Below are positions 33,526 to 42,444 of a stretch of DNA of 64,000 nucleotides, in pieces. The notes beneath the pieces are model-generated. The model was not told the origin of the DNA. It ran no database searches and saw only the letters and a list, made by a program, of their open reading frames with translations. The DNA comes from Bradyrhizobium ivorense. GTDB taxonomy: Bacteria; Pseudomonadota; Alphaproteobacteria; Rhizobiales; Xanthobacteraceae. The translations under genes were made by a program, and so were the position numbers. The stretch's first letter is position 1. The number at the start of each line of letters is the position of its first letter. The stretch is taken from the NCBI RefSeq assembly GCF_900696085.1, contig NZ_CAADFC020000016.1:620001-684000 (forward strand), written 5' to 3'.

Positions 33526-34263
33526 CTAATTGCCGAGGCCCAGCTTCTGCGCCCTGGCTCCGTGAAAGTAGGCCTGAACCCAGGGGTGATCGGACTTGAG
33601 CACCGACGACAGGCGCCCGATTGCTGCGATCCTGCCATCTGCAAGCGCCGCGACGCGGTCGCAGATTGCCTGCAGGCTGTTCAAGTCGTGCGTCACCATG
33701 AACACGGTAAAGCGCAATGTCCGGTGCAGCGTCCGAATCAACGTATCGAACTCGCCCGCTGCGATGGGATCAAGGCCTGACGTTGGCTCATCGAGGAACA
33801 GAAGCGAAGGATCAAGCGCCAGAGCCCGCGCGAGCGCGACACGCTTGGTCATGCCACCCGAGAGTTCGGACGGAAACTTGTCCCCGTCTTCGCGCGTCAG
33901 GCCGACCATCTCGAGCTTAGCGTTCGCAATTTCGTCCAACAGCCCTGGCGAAAGCCGCGCCCGCTCACGCAGTGGAAACTGAATGTTCTGGGGAGCCGTC
34001 AACGCCGAGAATAGCGCTCCTTGCTGGAACAGGACGCCCCAGCGGCGCTCGTCATCGCTGTTGTCCGCAAAATCGATCTGACCGCTCCGTTTGGGCAGCA
34101 GGCCAACCAGTGTCCGCATCAGTACCGATTTTCCGCCTCCGGACGCTCCCACGAGACCGAGAATTTCCCCGTCGCTCACGTCGAGGTCGAGATGATCGAG
34201 GATGATCTTCTTGCCGAAGCCGACCACGAGATCGCGGATATGAATGGCTGGAGTTTCGGTCAT
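33526..34263 (-). CDS. MlaF-type ABC transporter ATPase
   Basis: A 245-residue ABC ATPase with Walker A GASGGGKSVL, the signature LSGGMTKRVALARAL and Walker B LLFLDEPTSGLDPIAAG. The operon mlaE-mlaF-mlaD(fused)-CBS gives a complete intermembrane lipid transport set for phospholipid movement across the cell envelope. It sits two bases after the MlaE stop. Confidence 0.92.
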   Translation of the reverse strand: MTETPAIHIRDLVVGFGKKIILDHLDLDVSDGEILGLVGASGGGKSVLMRTLVGLLPKRSGQIDFADNSDDERRWGVLFQQGALFSALTAPQNIQFPLRERARLSPGLLDEIANAKLEMVGLTREDGDKFPSELSGGMTKRVALARALALDPSLLFLDEPTSGLDPIAAGEFDTLIRTLHRTLRFTVFMVTHDLNSLQAICDRVAALADGRIAAIGRLSSVLKSDHPWVQAYFHGARAQKLGLGN

Positions 34264-34265
34264 GG

Positions 34266-35279
34266 CTACAACCCGATCGACGCGAAGAATACCGCAAACA
34301 GCCCGTCAAGCACGATCACCAGGAAGATGGATTTCACGACTGACGCAGTCGTCTGCTGTCCCAGCGACTCAGCGCTGCCCTTGACGCTCAGTCCCTCGAC
34401 GGCCGCAACAAGTCCGATCACCAGGGCCATGAACGGTGCCTTGATGATGCCGACCTCAAAATGCGTGACGGAAACCGCGTCATGGAGGCGCGCAATGAAA
34501 ATCGCGGGGCTCATACCGCCATAGAGCCACGCGATAAGCCCCCCGCCATAGAGCGCCGCGAGCGAGCCAAGAAAAGCAAGGATCGGCAACGCCACCACGA
34601 GCGCCAGGACTCGTGGCAGGATCAGCACCGCAACAGGATCGAGCCCCATGGTGCTGAGCGCATCGATTTCCTCACGCATCCTCATCGCACCGATCTCGGC
34701 GGTATAGGCACTGCCCGATCGCCCGGCCACCATGATCGCGACGATCAGCACGCCGATTTCGCGCAGCACGAGGATGCCGACCATGTCGACGACGTACGAT
34801 TCCGCACCGAAGCGGCGGAAATGGAAGATGCCCTGCTGGGCGATGATCGCACCGATCAGGAACGTGATCAGTACCATGATGGGTACGGCTTGCCAGCCCA
34901 CCCGGCCGAGCTGATAGACGGTCGACGTCAGTCGGAACGACGGCGGACGCCTGAGAATGCCGAGCAACGCGGTGCTGACGGCACCCAGCATATGCAGGAA
35001 TGCCGCCGAATCGGACGCCAGACGCCTGCTGCCGCGGCCGAGCTGATCGAGCCTCTGCAGCAAGGGGTTGTCCGATCTGCGTTCGGCGGAGCCGCTGCGG
35101 TTCAGTCCTCGCACCTCCTCCAGCAGGTCGCCATATGGACCGTCGGCACCAGTGAGGGCTGCTCTGGTAGCGCCACCGCGGGCGAGTCTTTCAAGCAGCC
35201 AGGCTCCGACCGTGTCGAGAGCGGTAACGCTGCGCAGATCGATCGAGCGGATGTCGGTGCGCGCGGCGTGTGTGCACAA
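34266..35279 (-). CDS. MlaE-type permease with N-terminal STAS domain; 5' end broken by an amber codon
   Basis: The reading frame continues upstream to a TTG at 35378 with GGAG about eight bases before it, but a TAG sits in frame at 35310-35312. The residues around it read ACGA-stop-NVANVEALERL, where TGG (Trp) would fit the STAS pattern. The remaining frame starts at TTG 35279: the rest of the STAS domain (VTALDTVGAWLLERL) then a complete MlaE permease (GRVGWQAVPIMVLITFLIG, EIDALSTMGLDPV). A reinitiated product could still work. Confidence 0.85.
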   Translation of the reverse strand: MCTHAARTDIRSIDLRSVTALDTVGAWLLERLARGGATRAALTGADGPYGDLLEEVRGLNRSGSAERRSDNPLLQRLDQLGRGSRRLASDSAAFLHMLGAVSTALLGILRRPPSFRLTSTVYQLGRVGWQAVPIMVLITFLIGAIIAQQGIFHFRRFGAESYVVDMVGILVLREIGVLIVAIMVAGRSGSAYTAEIGAMRMREEIDALSTMGLDPVAVLILPRVLALVVALPILAFLGSLAALYGGGLIAWLYGGMSPAIFIARLHDAVSVTHFEVGIIKAPFMALVIGLVAAVEGLSVKGSAESLGQQTTASVVKSIFLVIVLDGLFAVFFASIGL

Positions 35280-35309
35280 TCGTTCCAGCGCCTCGACGTT
35301 GGCAACGTT

Positions 35310-35312
35310 CTA
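35310..35312 (-). other. In-frame TAG in the STAS region of mlaE
   Basis: Sequence on the minus strand is GGG-GCC-TAG-AAC-GTT. A TGG to TAG change in a conserved Trp position explains it. It might be a genuine pseudogene lesion, a sequencing error, or a readthrough site. Confidence 0.7.
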
Positions 35313-35464
35313 GGCCCCGCATGCGGTAAGCATGCGCGGATCGTCCGCGTTTGCTGTCAATGCCGGTGCGTTCAACAAGAGACCAACTCCGAAGTCGCAG
35401 ATCCAGCATAAGAGACTGAAGGCAGCGGTGTTTGACCCAGAGCAATTCGCATCCTCAGACTTTC

Positions 35465-35478
35465 TTGACGCAAATCAA
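35465..35478. promoter_or_regulatory. FixK/FNR-type box, divergent promoter
   Basis: TTGACGCAAATCAA, exact. It serves the 35552 gene (73 bases away) and, divergently, the mla operon (about 87 bases from the TTG at 35378). Confidence 0.85.
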
Positions 35479-35551
35479 CGACTTGGCGGGCCTCGAAGCT
35501 ACAATTGCCATGTCTGGCCCGGCAGCACCGGGCGCATTGAGGGAGAGTTCG

Positions 35552-35962
35552 ATGAATCGTGCCGCCTTCACGCCACTGCAAAACACTGCGTTGCCGCACT
35601 CATTCAGGCTGATCCGGCTCGGACGTGCGCGTGAACACGATCACCCCGAGGGCGCGCCGGCGATCGGCTACATCATCGTCGCTCCGCTGAATGCGGCGTC
35701 GCGAATCGATGTAGAGACCTGGAAAGCCCATCGTGACGCCTGCCGCGTCGTTCGCCAGCGGCCGGGCGAGGAGGATCAACTCGGTCACCTTGTTCATGGT
35801 CCGAACGACAGGTGGCGCTTCCACTATGACGTGGCAGGAGCGGCCGCCGATGAAACCGGATATCATTTCGGCAACGAGCGCTTCCGCCTTGGCGAGTACG
35901 TCTCCGTCCGCGAGGCGGACGGCGTGCATCCCTATCGTGTTGTCGCCGTCACGCCGCTTTGA
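35552..35962 (+). CDS. Conserved hypothetical protein under a FixK box
   Basis: 136 residues from the ATG at 35552 (GGGAGAG upstream). Mixed alpha/beta: IGYIIVAPLNAASRIDVETW, then HLVHGPNDRWRFHYD and FRLGEYVSVREADGVHPYRVVAV. Exact FixK box 73 bases upstream. Its last 31 bases overlap the end of the convergent ADP-forming synthetase gene. Similar short proteins occur in Bradyrhizobium micro-oxic clusters; no domain is recognised. Confidence 0.72.
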   Translation: MNRAAFTPLQNTALPHSFRLIRLGRAREHDHPEGAPAIGYIIVAPLNAASRIDVETWKAHRDACRVVRQRPGEEDQLGHLVHGPNDRWRFHYDVAGAAADETGYHFGNERFRLGEYVSVREADGVHPYRVVAVTPL

Positions 35963-38703
35963 TCCCGCCTGGGCCGGATCAGGATTTCGGCCCCTACGGC
36001 ATCCGCCACTGGAAGGGAGAGGTCGAGGACGACATTGACTATCCTGTGGTCGGTCGGCTCTGTGGCGGTGGTGAACCCGAGCTCGTGGCACATGCTCAGC
36101 ATGGTCGTGTTCTCGGCTAGCACTTCACCGGACAGCCGTTTCAGCCCTTCCGACCTCGCATACTGGATCAAGAGCTGCATCAGCGCCCATCCAAGCCCTT
36201 TGCCCTTCAGGTCGGATTGCAGCAGGATCGCATACTCGGCATTCTCATAGAGCGAGTCCGAATGGAGCTGGACCGCTCCCACCATAGCGCCTGTACTCGG
36301 ATCCAGCGCCGCGAAGGCCATTGCACGCGCGTAGTCGAGCTGAGTCAGCCGCGCAATGAACGCATGCGAAAAGTTCTTCATTGCCTGGAAGAAACGAAGC
36401 CTGAGATCCTCGGCGGACACCCGCCTGAAGAAGCTCTCGACCATCGGCTCATCTTCCGGCCGCAGCGGCCGTACCACGAGGCGCGAGCCGTCCCTCGAGG
36501 CAAGCTCGCCTTCCCATTGCGAAGGATAGGGCCGCACGGCGAGCCGCGTGTGACCGGCAAACAGCCGCGCCGGCTTGCGGATCGCCACGCGTGCATCGAG
36601 CGCCAGCACGCCGGTCTCGTCCGCCAGCAGCGGATTGATGTCGAGTTCGGCGACTTCCGGAATATCCGCTGCCATCTGCGCGAGCTTGACGAGGGTGAGC
36701 GGCACGGCCTCTTCCGGCACAGCGGACACGTCGCGGTAGCCAGCAAGCAACCGCGAAACCCGGGTTCGCCCAACCAGGTCGCGCGCCAGGTTCATGTCGA
36801 GCGGCGGCAACGCCAGTACCTTGTCGTTGATCACCTCGACCGCGGTGCCGCCGCGGCCGAACACGATCACCGGACCGAAGGTCGGATCGTCGGCAATGCC
36901 GAGGATCAGTTCAAGTGCCGCCCGTCGCACGATCATCGGCTGGATCGTCACGCCCTGCAGGGTCGCATCCGGCCGCGCGTTGCGTGCGCGCGACAACACT
37001 GTCCTCGCCGCCTCGGCGACACTTTCGCGAGTCCGTAGCCCTAGGATGACCCCGCCGACATCCGACTTGTGGCTGATGTCGCGCGAGAACAGCTTCACCG
37101 CCACCGCAAGCCCCTGGGTCAGGAACGGCGCAGCCTTGTCCGCGGCATCGTCGGCATCACAAGCGGTAACGGTTGGAACGATAGGAATATCGTAAGCCTT
37201 GAACAAGGTGACGATCTCGGTCGGGTCGAGCCAACCCCGTTTCTCGGACAGCGCCTTCGCAATCACGCGCCGCGCTGCTGCCACCTCCGGCGTGAATGTC
37301 GAGGCAACGCTGGGCGGAGTGGCGGCGAGTGCGATCGAGGCCTCGCGGTATCTCACCAGATACATGAAGGCGCGCACCGCATCGTCCTCGGTGGGGAAAT
37401 GCGGCACGTGGGCTGCCTCAAAGGTCGCTGCAGTTCGCTCGTCCGCCCCGGTCCATGCCGCCAGCACCAGCGCGGCCACCTTACTCCTGGTCGCCCGGCG
37501 GTCACGAGCACATTGCGCCACCGCTTCGGCGATCGTCTCGGTCGGCGCCACCGCGGTCTCCACATTCATAACCAGGATCGCATCGCTATTCGCGTCATCG
37601 AGCAACGCGTCGAGCGCGGACACATAACGGGCGGCGTCAGCATCGCCGGAAATATCGACAGGGTTGGCGCGCGACCAGCCTCGCGGTAGCACCTGATCGA
37701 GCCGCTCGACCGTCTCCGCGGTCAAGTTCGCAGGAGCGCCGCCGAGTTCGGCGAGCCGGTCGATCGCGAGAATGCCGAGCCCACCGCCGTTGGTCAGAAT
37801 TGCGAGGCGATTGCCGCGCGGGACGAATCCGCGGCCGAGCAGCTCCGCGCAATCGAACAGCTCACGCAGATCGTAGACGCGCAGCATGCCAGCACGACGG
37901 AACGCGGCGTCATACACGGCATCCGACCCGGCCAGCGCGCCGGTATGGGTTGCCGCGGCCTTGGCACCCTGCGCCATCCGCCCCGACTTGACGACGACCA
38001 CCGGCTTCAGCCGTGCGGCGGCGCGCGCCGCCGACATGAATTTGCGCGCATCCTTGACGGCCTCAAGGTAGACCAGGATCGCATTGGTATGATTGTCGAG
38101 CGCGAAATAATCGAGTAGGTCGGCGACGTCGACATCGAGCTGGTCGCCGATCGACACGATGCCCGAAAAGCCGAGCCGCCGTTCCGCCGCCCACTCGATC
38201 ATCGCTGCCGCAACCGCACCAGACTGCGAGATCAAGGCGACGTGTCCGAGGGACGGCTGATGCGCGGCAAAGCTCGCATTGAGCTTCGCGCGGGGCAACA
38301 GCATACCGATGCAGTTCGGCCCGACCAGACGCATACCGTGCGCGCGTGCAGTCCGCACGATGCTCTCGGCAAGCGAGCCTGCGCCGTGCCCGAGCCCCGC
38401 CGACAGGATCACCGCGCCGGCGATACCGATCGCGGCGGCGTCCGAGATGATTCCGGGGATCGCCGCCGCAGGCGCGGTAATCACGAGGAGATCCGGAACG
38501 AAGGGGAGCGACTTGAGATCCGGGTATGTGTCCTCGCTATCGATCGCGGTATAATTTGGATTGACAACGGCGAGACGACCGGCAAAGCCGCTCGCCTTGA
38601 GGTTCATGAGCACCGCCAAGCCAAGCGACGACGGACGTGAACTGCCGCCAACAAGCGCTACGGTCCGAGGCGAAAAAACCCGCTCTAGGCCAAACGTAGA
38701 CAT
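35932..38703 (-). CDS. ADP-forming acyl-CoA synthetase fused to a GNAT acetyltransferase (Pat-like)
   Basis: A 923-residue protein: CoA-binding Rossmann domain (VALVGGSSRPSSLG), ligase domains with the phosphohistidine motif THTGALAGSD (H253), an ATP-grasp domain (about 480-700) and a C-terminal GNAT domain (about 740-890, LKGKGLGWALMQLLIQYA). H253 is kept, so the ligase half could be active, interconverting acetyl-CoA plus ADP and acetate plus ATP. In Pat-like proteins this part senses and the GNAT part acetylates targets such as Acs. Stop-start overlap with the upstream CBS gene (19 bases) shows one operon. Confidence 0.9.
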   Translation of the reverse strand: MSTFGLERVFSPRTVALVGGSSRPSSLGLAVLMNLKASGFAGRLAVVNPNYTAIDSEDTYPDLKSLPFVPDLLVITAPAAAIPGIISDAAAIGIAGAVILSAGLGHGAGSLAESIVRTARAHGMRLVGPNCIGMLLPRAKLNASFAAHQPSLGHVALISQSGAVAAAMIEWAAERRLGFSGIVSIGDQLDVDVADLLDYFALDNHTNAILVYLEAVKDARKFMSAARAAARLKPVVVVKSGRMAQGAKAAATHTGALAGSDAVYDAAFRRAGMLRVYDLRELFDCAELLGRGFVPRGNRLAILTNGGGLGILAIDRLAELGGAPANLTAETVERLDQVLPRGWSRANPVDISGDADAARYVSALDALLDDANSDAILVMNVETAVAPTETIAEAVAQCARDRRATRSKVAALVLAAWTGADERTAATFEAAHVPHFPTEDDAVRAFMYLVRYREASIALAATPPSVASTFTPEVAAARRVIAKALSEKRGWLDPTEIVTLFKAYDIPIVPTVTACDADDAADKAAPFLTQGLAVAVKLFSRDISHKSDVGGVILGLRTRESVAEAARTVLSRARNARPDATLQGVTIQPMIVRRAALELILGIADDPTFGPVIVFGRGGTAVEVINDKVLALPPLDMNLARDLVGRTRVSRLLAGYRDVSAVPEEAVPLTLVKLAQMAADIPEVAELDINPLLADETGVLALDARVAIRKPARLFAGHTRLAVRPYPSQWEGELASRDGSRLVVRPLRPEDEPMVESFFRRVSAEDLRLRFFQAMKNFSHAFIARLTQLDYARAMAFAALDPSTGAMVGAVQLHSDSLYENAEYAILLQSDLKGKGLGWALMQLLIQYARSEGLKRLSGEVLAENTTMLSMCHELGFTTATEPTDHRIVNVVLDLSLPVADAVGAEILIRPRRDQSGVTATTR

Positions 38704-39161
38704 CTAACGGTCTCGCATGGAACAAGCGGAGGCGCCTGCCGCTTCGTGCAGCGCGCCAAGGCCCGCATGACATCCTCGCGAGCGATAATGCCGAGCAGGT
38801 GGCGATACTTGTCAACCACGGGCAGGCTTTTCAGGCGGTGTGCGACCATCAGCTGCAGAACGCGCTGCAGATTTGTGTCCGGTTCGACCGCAATCACGTC
38901 ACAGGTCATGATCTCGTCGACCGTGGTTCCCATGCGGTCGTCATAATGCGGTAATATGTGATCCGTTGTAAAAGTGAACACCTTCAGGGCGTCAAGTTTC
39001 GTGACAAACCCGACGACGACATCGTCGCGCAGCACGGGATAGCCATCGTAGTCTTCTTTTGCGAACAAGCGGTACAGATCGCCCACGGTCATTTCGGGAG
39101 CGATGCTCCGCACCGAGCTCGTCATGTTGTTCGCGACAGTTTCCTGGAGAAATTCGTACAT
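38685..39161 (-). CDS. CBS-domain-pair protein
   Basis: 158 residues, two CBS domains (DLYRLFAKEDYDGYPVLRDD, then LQRVLQLMVAHRLKSLPVVD). First gene of an operon with the acetyl-CoA synthetase-GNAT gene, overlapping its start by 19 bases. It might gate the enzyme in response to AMP/ATP. A shared FixK box lies at 39298-39311. Confidence 0.86.
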   Translation of the reverse strand: MYEFLQETVANNMTSSVRSIAPEMTVGDLYRLFAKEDYDGYPVLRDDVVVGFVTKLDALKVFTFTTDHILPHYDDRMGTTVDEIMTCDVIAVEPDTNLQRVLQLMVAHRLKSLPVVDKYRHLLGIIAREDVMRALARCTKRQAPPLVPCETVRCLRLA

Positions 39162-39297
39162 GGCTGATTCCTTCGGATGGGCAAAGCTTTATGGATGCGT
39201 CGCTGCCCGACCAGCGACGTGTCCCAAGGCTTGATCATCGGTGCCTTCTGGTCGAGTGCTATTGCGAGGCAAGCTAATCAGGAACGGCCGATCGGCG

Positions 39298-39311
39298 TTG
39301 ACCAGGATCAA
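39298..39311. promoter_or_regulatory. FixK/FNR-type box, divergent promoter
   Basis: TTGACCAGGATCAA, exact, between the divergent CBS operon (137 bases) and the alcohol dehydrogenase (57 bases). Confidence 0.85.
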
Positions 39312-39367
39312 AACAGGACCAATGTCATGTGATCAAAGGAATGTCACAGACCCGAGCGAGCTCCACC

Positions 39368-40351
39368 ATGCACGCCATGATCCTGCCCGCGCGCGGTGCG
39401 CGGCTGCAATATGTGGAACGGCCTGACCCGGTTCCCCGCCCGGGCGAGGTCCGCATCAGAATCGGCGCCTGTGGCGTTTGCCGCACCGACCTGCATGTCG
39501 TCGACGGAGAGCTGCCAAACATCGTCTATCCGATCGTTCCCGGCCACGAAGTGATTGGCCGCATCGACGCGGTTGGTGACGGTGTAAGCGGTGGGCAGCT
39601 CGGTACGCGCGTCGGCGTTCCCTGGCTCGGCTCGACCTGCGGGCGTTGTCCCTACTGCCAAGAGGGCAAGGAAAACCTCTGCGACGATCCGCTGTTCACC
39701 GGCTATACGCGCGACGGTGGCTTCGCGACCCACCTCGTTGCAGATGCGCGCTACTGCTTTCCGCTCGGTGAGGACGGCGCGGATGCCGAGCTGGCACCCC
39801 TGCTGTGCGCGGGCCTGATCGGCTGGCGTTCGCTGGTGATGGCCGGCGACGGCCACAAACTCGGTATTTACGGATTTGGCGCTGCGGGGCACATCGTCGC
39901 GCAGGTAGCGCGCTGGCAAGGGCGGGATGTGTACGCCTTCACGCGCACGGGCGACACAGAGGCACAACATCTGGCATTGTCACTCGGCGCATGCTGGGCC
40001 GGAGCCTCCGAGGACCGCCCGCCGGCGGACCTCGATGCAGCGATCATCTATGCGCCCGCCGGGCCCCTCGTTCCGCTTGCATTGCGTGCCCTGCGCAAGG
40101 GTGGTCGCGTGGTCTGCGCCGGCATTCATATGTCTGACATTCCGAGCTTTCCCTACAACATCCTCTGGGGTGAACGACAGATCGTCTCTGTCGCCAATCT
40201 CACTCGACAGGACGGCGTCGACTTTCTCAAGACGGCGGCGAAGGCCGAAATCCGCACGCACGTCACCGTCTTCCCCCTGGATCAGGCGAACGAAGCGCTC
40301 GCGCTCCTGCGCGGCGGCGAGCTTGTCGGCGCAGCCGTCTTAAAGCCATGA
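39368..40351 (+). CDS. Zinc-dependent alcohol dehydrogenase
   Basis: About 327 residues. Catalytic zinc ligands: Cys in GVCRTDLHV, then GHEVIGRI (His-Glu pair) and a Cys further on. A structural zinc loop is present (CGRCPYCQEGKENLC). The Rossmann cofactor motif is GFGAAGHIVAQ. It is AdhA/AdhP-like and would reduce acetaldehyde or other aldehydes with NADH under low oxygen. The start at 39368 is chosen because the upstream ATG codons lack a spaced ribosome site. It ends with a four-base overlap to the kinase gene. Confidence 0.9.
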   Translation: MHAMILPARGARLQYVERPDPVPRPGEVRIRIGACGVCRTDLHVVDGELPNIVYPIVPGHEVIGRIDAVGDGVSGGQLGTRVGVPWLGSTCGRCPYCQEGKENLCDDPLFTGYTRDGGFATHLVADARYCFPLGEDGADAELAPLLCAGLIGWRSLVMAGDGHKLGIYGFGAAGHIVAQVARWQGRDVYAFTRTGDTEAQHLALSLGACWAGASEDRPPADLDAAIIYAPAGPLVPLALRALRKGGRVVCAGIHMSDIPSFPYNILWGERQIVSVANLTRQDGVDFLKTAAKAEIRTHVTVFPLDQANEALALLRGGELVGAAVLKP

Positions 40352-41931
40352 TGACGCTGGCATCATCAACCGGCATGGCCACAGGCGAGGCGGACCAAGC
40401 CGCCGTATCGTCGTTCCTGGCAGAATCGAGTCCGTTGAACCTGCCCCTGCAACGGATCGACACCCATTGCTCGATCGTCTTTCTCGGGCCTTCGCGTGTC
40501 CTGAAGATCAAGCGCGCGGTCAAGCTCCCCTATCTCGACTTCTCGACGCTGGAGAAGCGACATCGCGCTTGCGAAGATGAGATTGCCATCAACCGGCGCC
40601 ACGCTCCCTCAATCTATCGCGGGGTGGTGCCGATCACGCGCGGGCGCAACGGTCTCGCGGTCGGAGGAACCGGGCCAGTTGTCGAATGGGCGGTCGAAAT
40701 GGCCCGGTTCGACGAACGCAAGACGCTCGATCACCTCGCCGAGCACGGCGCATTCGGGCCGGAGCTTGGTGAGAACCTGGCCGCCGTCCTGCTCAAATCC
40801 CATCGGACCGCAACCGGCAGCGATGGATCGCACTGGCTAGCGTCGCTCCCCGCCATCATCGATCGCAATACCGAGCAATTTCGCGCCGAGACAGATCTGC
40901 CGCGCAATTATATCGAAAAGCTGCACGAATTGAGCCATCGGTCGCTTTCACGTAACCTTGATCTCCTGCGCCTCCGCACGGCGGGACAGGTACGGCACTG
41001 TCACGGCGACGCGCATCTCGGCAACATCGTCCTGCTCGACGGCGAACCGGTGCTATTCGATGCAATTGAGTTTGATCCCAATATCGCCACAACTGACGTC
41101 ATCTACGACCTCGCATTTCCTATGATGGATCTGCTTTACTTTTGGCAAACAGCTGCGGCTAACAAACTATTCAACAGTTACATGCAACCGGCGTGGGACA
41201 CACAGTCGAACGCATTGCCCTTGTTGCCACTATTTCTATCGATGCGCGCCGCGATCCGGGCCAACGTGCTGTTCACCAAACGGCAGCAGCACCAGAACGA
41301 CGAAGCAACCGCTGCCCGTGCGACGCGATATTTCGAGCTCGCAGTCCGGCTGATTGAGCCGGAGTCCCCGCACCTTCTCGCAATTGGCGGAAAATCCGGC
41401 ACAGGCAAGAGCGTCCTGGCGCGTGACATGGCGCATCTGCTCGCGCCCCCACCGGGCGCCCTGGTCTTGCGATCGGACGTCATTCGCAAGCAACTCTATC
41501 ATGTGGGCGAGCACGCGACGTTACCGCCCGAGACCTATACAGCCGAAGCCTCCGACCGCGTCTATCACGCCATGCTTGATCGAGCCAGACATGCATTGAC
41601 TCAGGGGATTTCCGTCATCCTCGACGCCGCATTCCTGAAGCGGGCGGAGCGCGATGCGGCAAAAGCGGCTGCCCGCGACGCCACGGTAGAGTTCCATGGA
41701 ATCTTCTTAACTGCCGATCGTGCGGCACGGCTGCATCGCGTTGCCGCGCGGCGGCACGACGCCTCGGATGCCACCACAGACGTAGTCCTCTTCCAGGACA
41801 GCATCGATACCGGCAATATGGATTGGAAAGTCGTGGACGCATCCAACTCGCCTGCGATGACACTCCAACGCAGCTCACTCCATCTGTACGAAGGCTCCGC
41901 ACAGACAAAGGGAACATCCCTTAAGGGATAA
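40348..41931 (+). CDS. Bifunctional aminoglycoside phosphotransferase-like/P-loop kinase protein
   Basis: 527 residues. The N-terminal half is an APH-like phosphotransferase (catalytic loop HCHGDAHLGNI at 218-227, then DAIEFDPN). The C-terminal half is a zeta-toxin/gluconate-kinase-like P-loop ATPase (Walker A GGKSGTGKS at 347-355). Proteins of this two-domain type are widespread in alphaproteobacteria with unknown substrates. It overlaps the alcohol dehydrogenase by four bases, so both are expressed together. Confidence 0.85.
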   Translation: MMTLASSTGMATGEADQAAVSSFLAESSPLNLPLQRIDTHCSIVFLGPSRVLKIKRAVKLPYLDFSTLEKRHRACEDEIAINRRHAPSIYRGVVPITRGRNGLAVGGTGPVVEWAVEMARFDERKTLDHLAEHGAFGPELGENLAAVLLKSHRTATGSDGSHWLASLPAIIDRNTEQFRAETDLPRNYIEKLHELSHRSLSRNLDLLRLRTAGQVRHCHGDAHLGNIVLLDGEPVLFDAIEFDPNIATTDVIYDLAFPMMDLLYFWQTAAANKLFNSYMQPAWDTQSNALPLLPLFLSMRAAIRANVLFTKRQQHQNDEATAARATRYFELAVRLIEPESPHLLAIGGKSGTGKSVLARDMAHLLAPPPGALVLRSDVIRKQLYHVGEHATLPPETYTAEASDRVYHAMLDRARHALTQGISVILDAAFLKRAERDAAKAAARDATVEFHGIFLTADRAARLHRVAARRHDASDATTDVVLFQDSIDTGNMDWKVVDASNSPAMTLQRSSLHLYEGSAQTKGTSLKG

Positions 41932-41962
41932 TGCGGAATTTGTGTGCCGGCCGAAGCCTGTC

Positions 41963-41991
41963 AGCATCCTCCTGCGAAACAGGAGGATGCT
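41963..41991 (+). promoter_or_regulatory. Perfect 12-bp hairpin enclosing the Shine-Dalgarno sequence
   Basis: AGCATCCTCCTG, loop CGAAA, CAGGAGGATGCT. The ribosome site AGGAGG (41981-41986) is wholly inside the right arm, and the ATG starts at the next base. It resembles a thermosensor or a translational lock. No T-run follows. Confidence 0.85.
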
Positions 41992-42243
41992 ATGAAACGC
42001 GCAATGGCCATGCTTTTTTGCGGAAGCGCCGTCACAACGGCTGCGCTTGTTCTGTTCTACAACTGGTTCTTTCCCGACATCTTGCCGCTCGCCTCCACCG
42101 AGCCGCAAGTGATCTGGCGATTTGAGGCGGCCTTCATCGTAACCGCGATTACCTGGATCACCGCGGCTGTGGCAGCGGTATCCGGGCTGTCATTGCTGCT
42201 GATGGCCTTTACCAACTCGAAGCCCACATTCGAGGGACGCTAG
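41992..42243 (+). CDS. Small two-helix membrane protein behind a locked ribosome site
   Basis: 83 residues with two hydrophobic segments (AMLFCGSAVTTAALVLFYNW and FIVTAITWITAAVAAVSGLS). The ATG at 41992 follows AGGAGG by five bases, and the whole ribosome site is paired in a 12-bp hairpin, so translation should be controlled. It lies 60 bases after the kinase gene on the same strand. No family is recognised; it could be a small subunit or stress membrane protein. Confidence 0.75.
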   Translation: MKRAMAMLFCGSAVTTAALVLFYNWFFPDILPLASTEPQVIWRFEAAFIVTAITWITAAVAAVSGLSLLLMAFTNSKPTFEGR

Positions 42244-42444
42244 AACGCAGACTGACGGGTAAAAGCCGTCAACTCGTCCATCCTTCCCTTAAGGCCCGTC
42301 ATGCGTCGAAAGTCGGTCCTTTGGGGCCGGCCTTCGACCTTTATCGCGTATCGAGCCCCGCGGTATTCCTCGGCGCCTGTAACCCAGCGTCGCTGCTCTG
42401 ACTCGCCCCGTCGGCTTCACTCGGCCCAATTTGATCTGCGGCTT

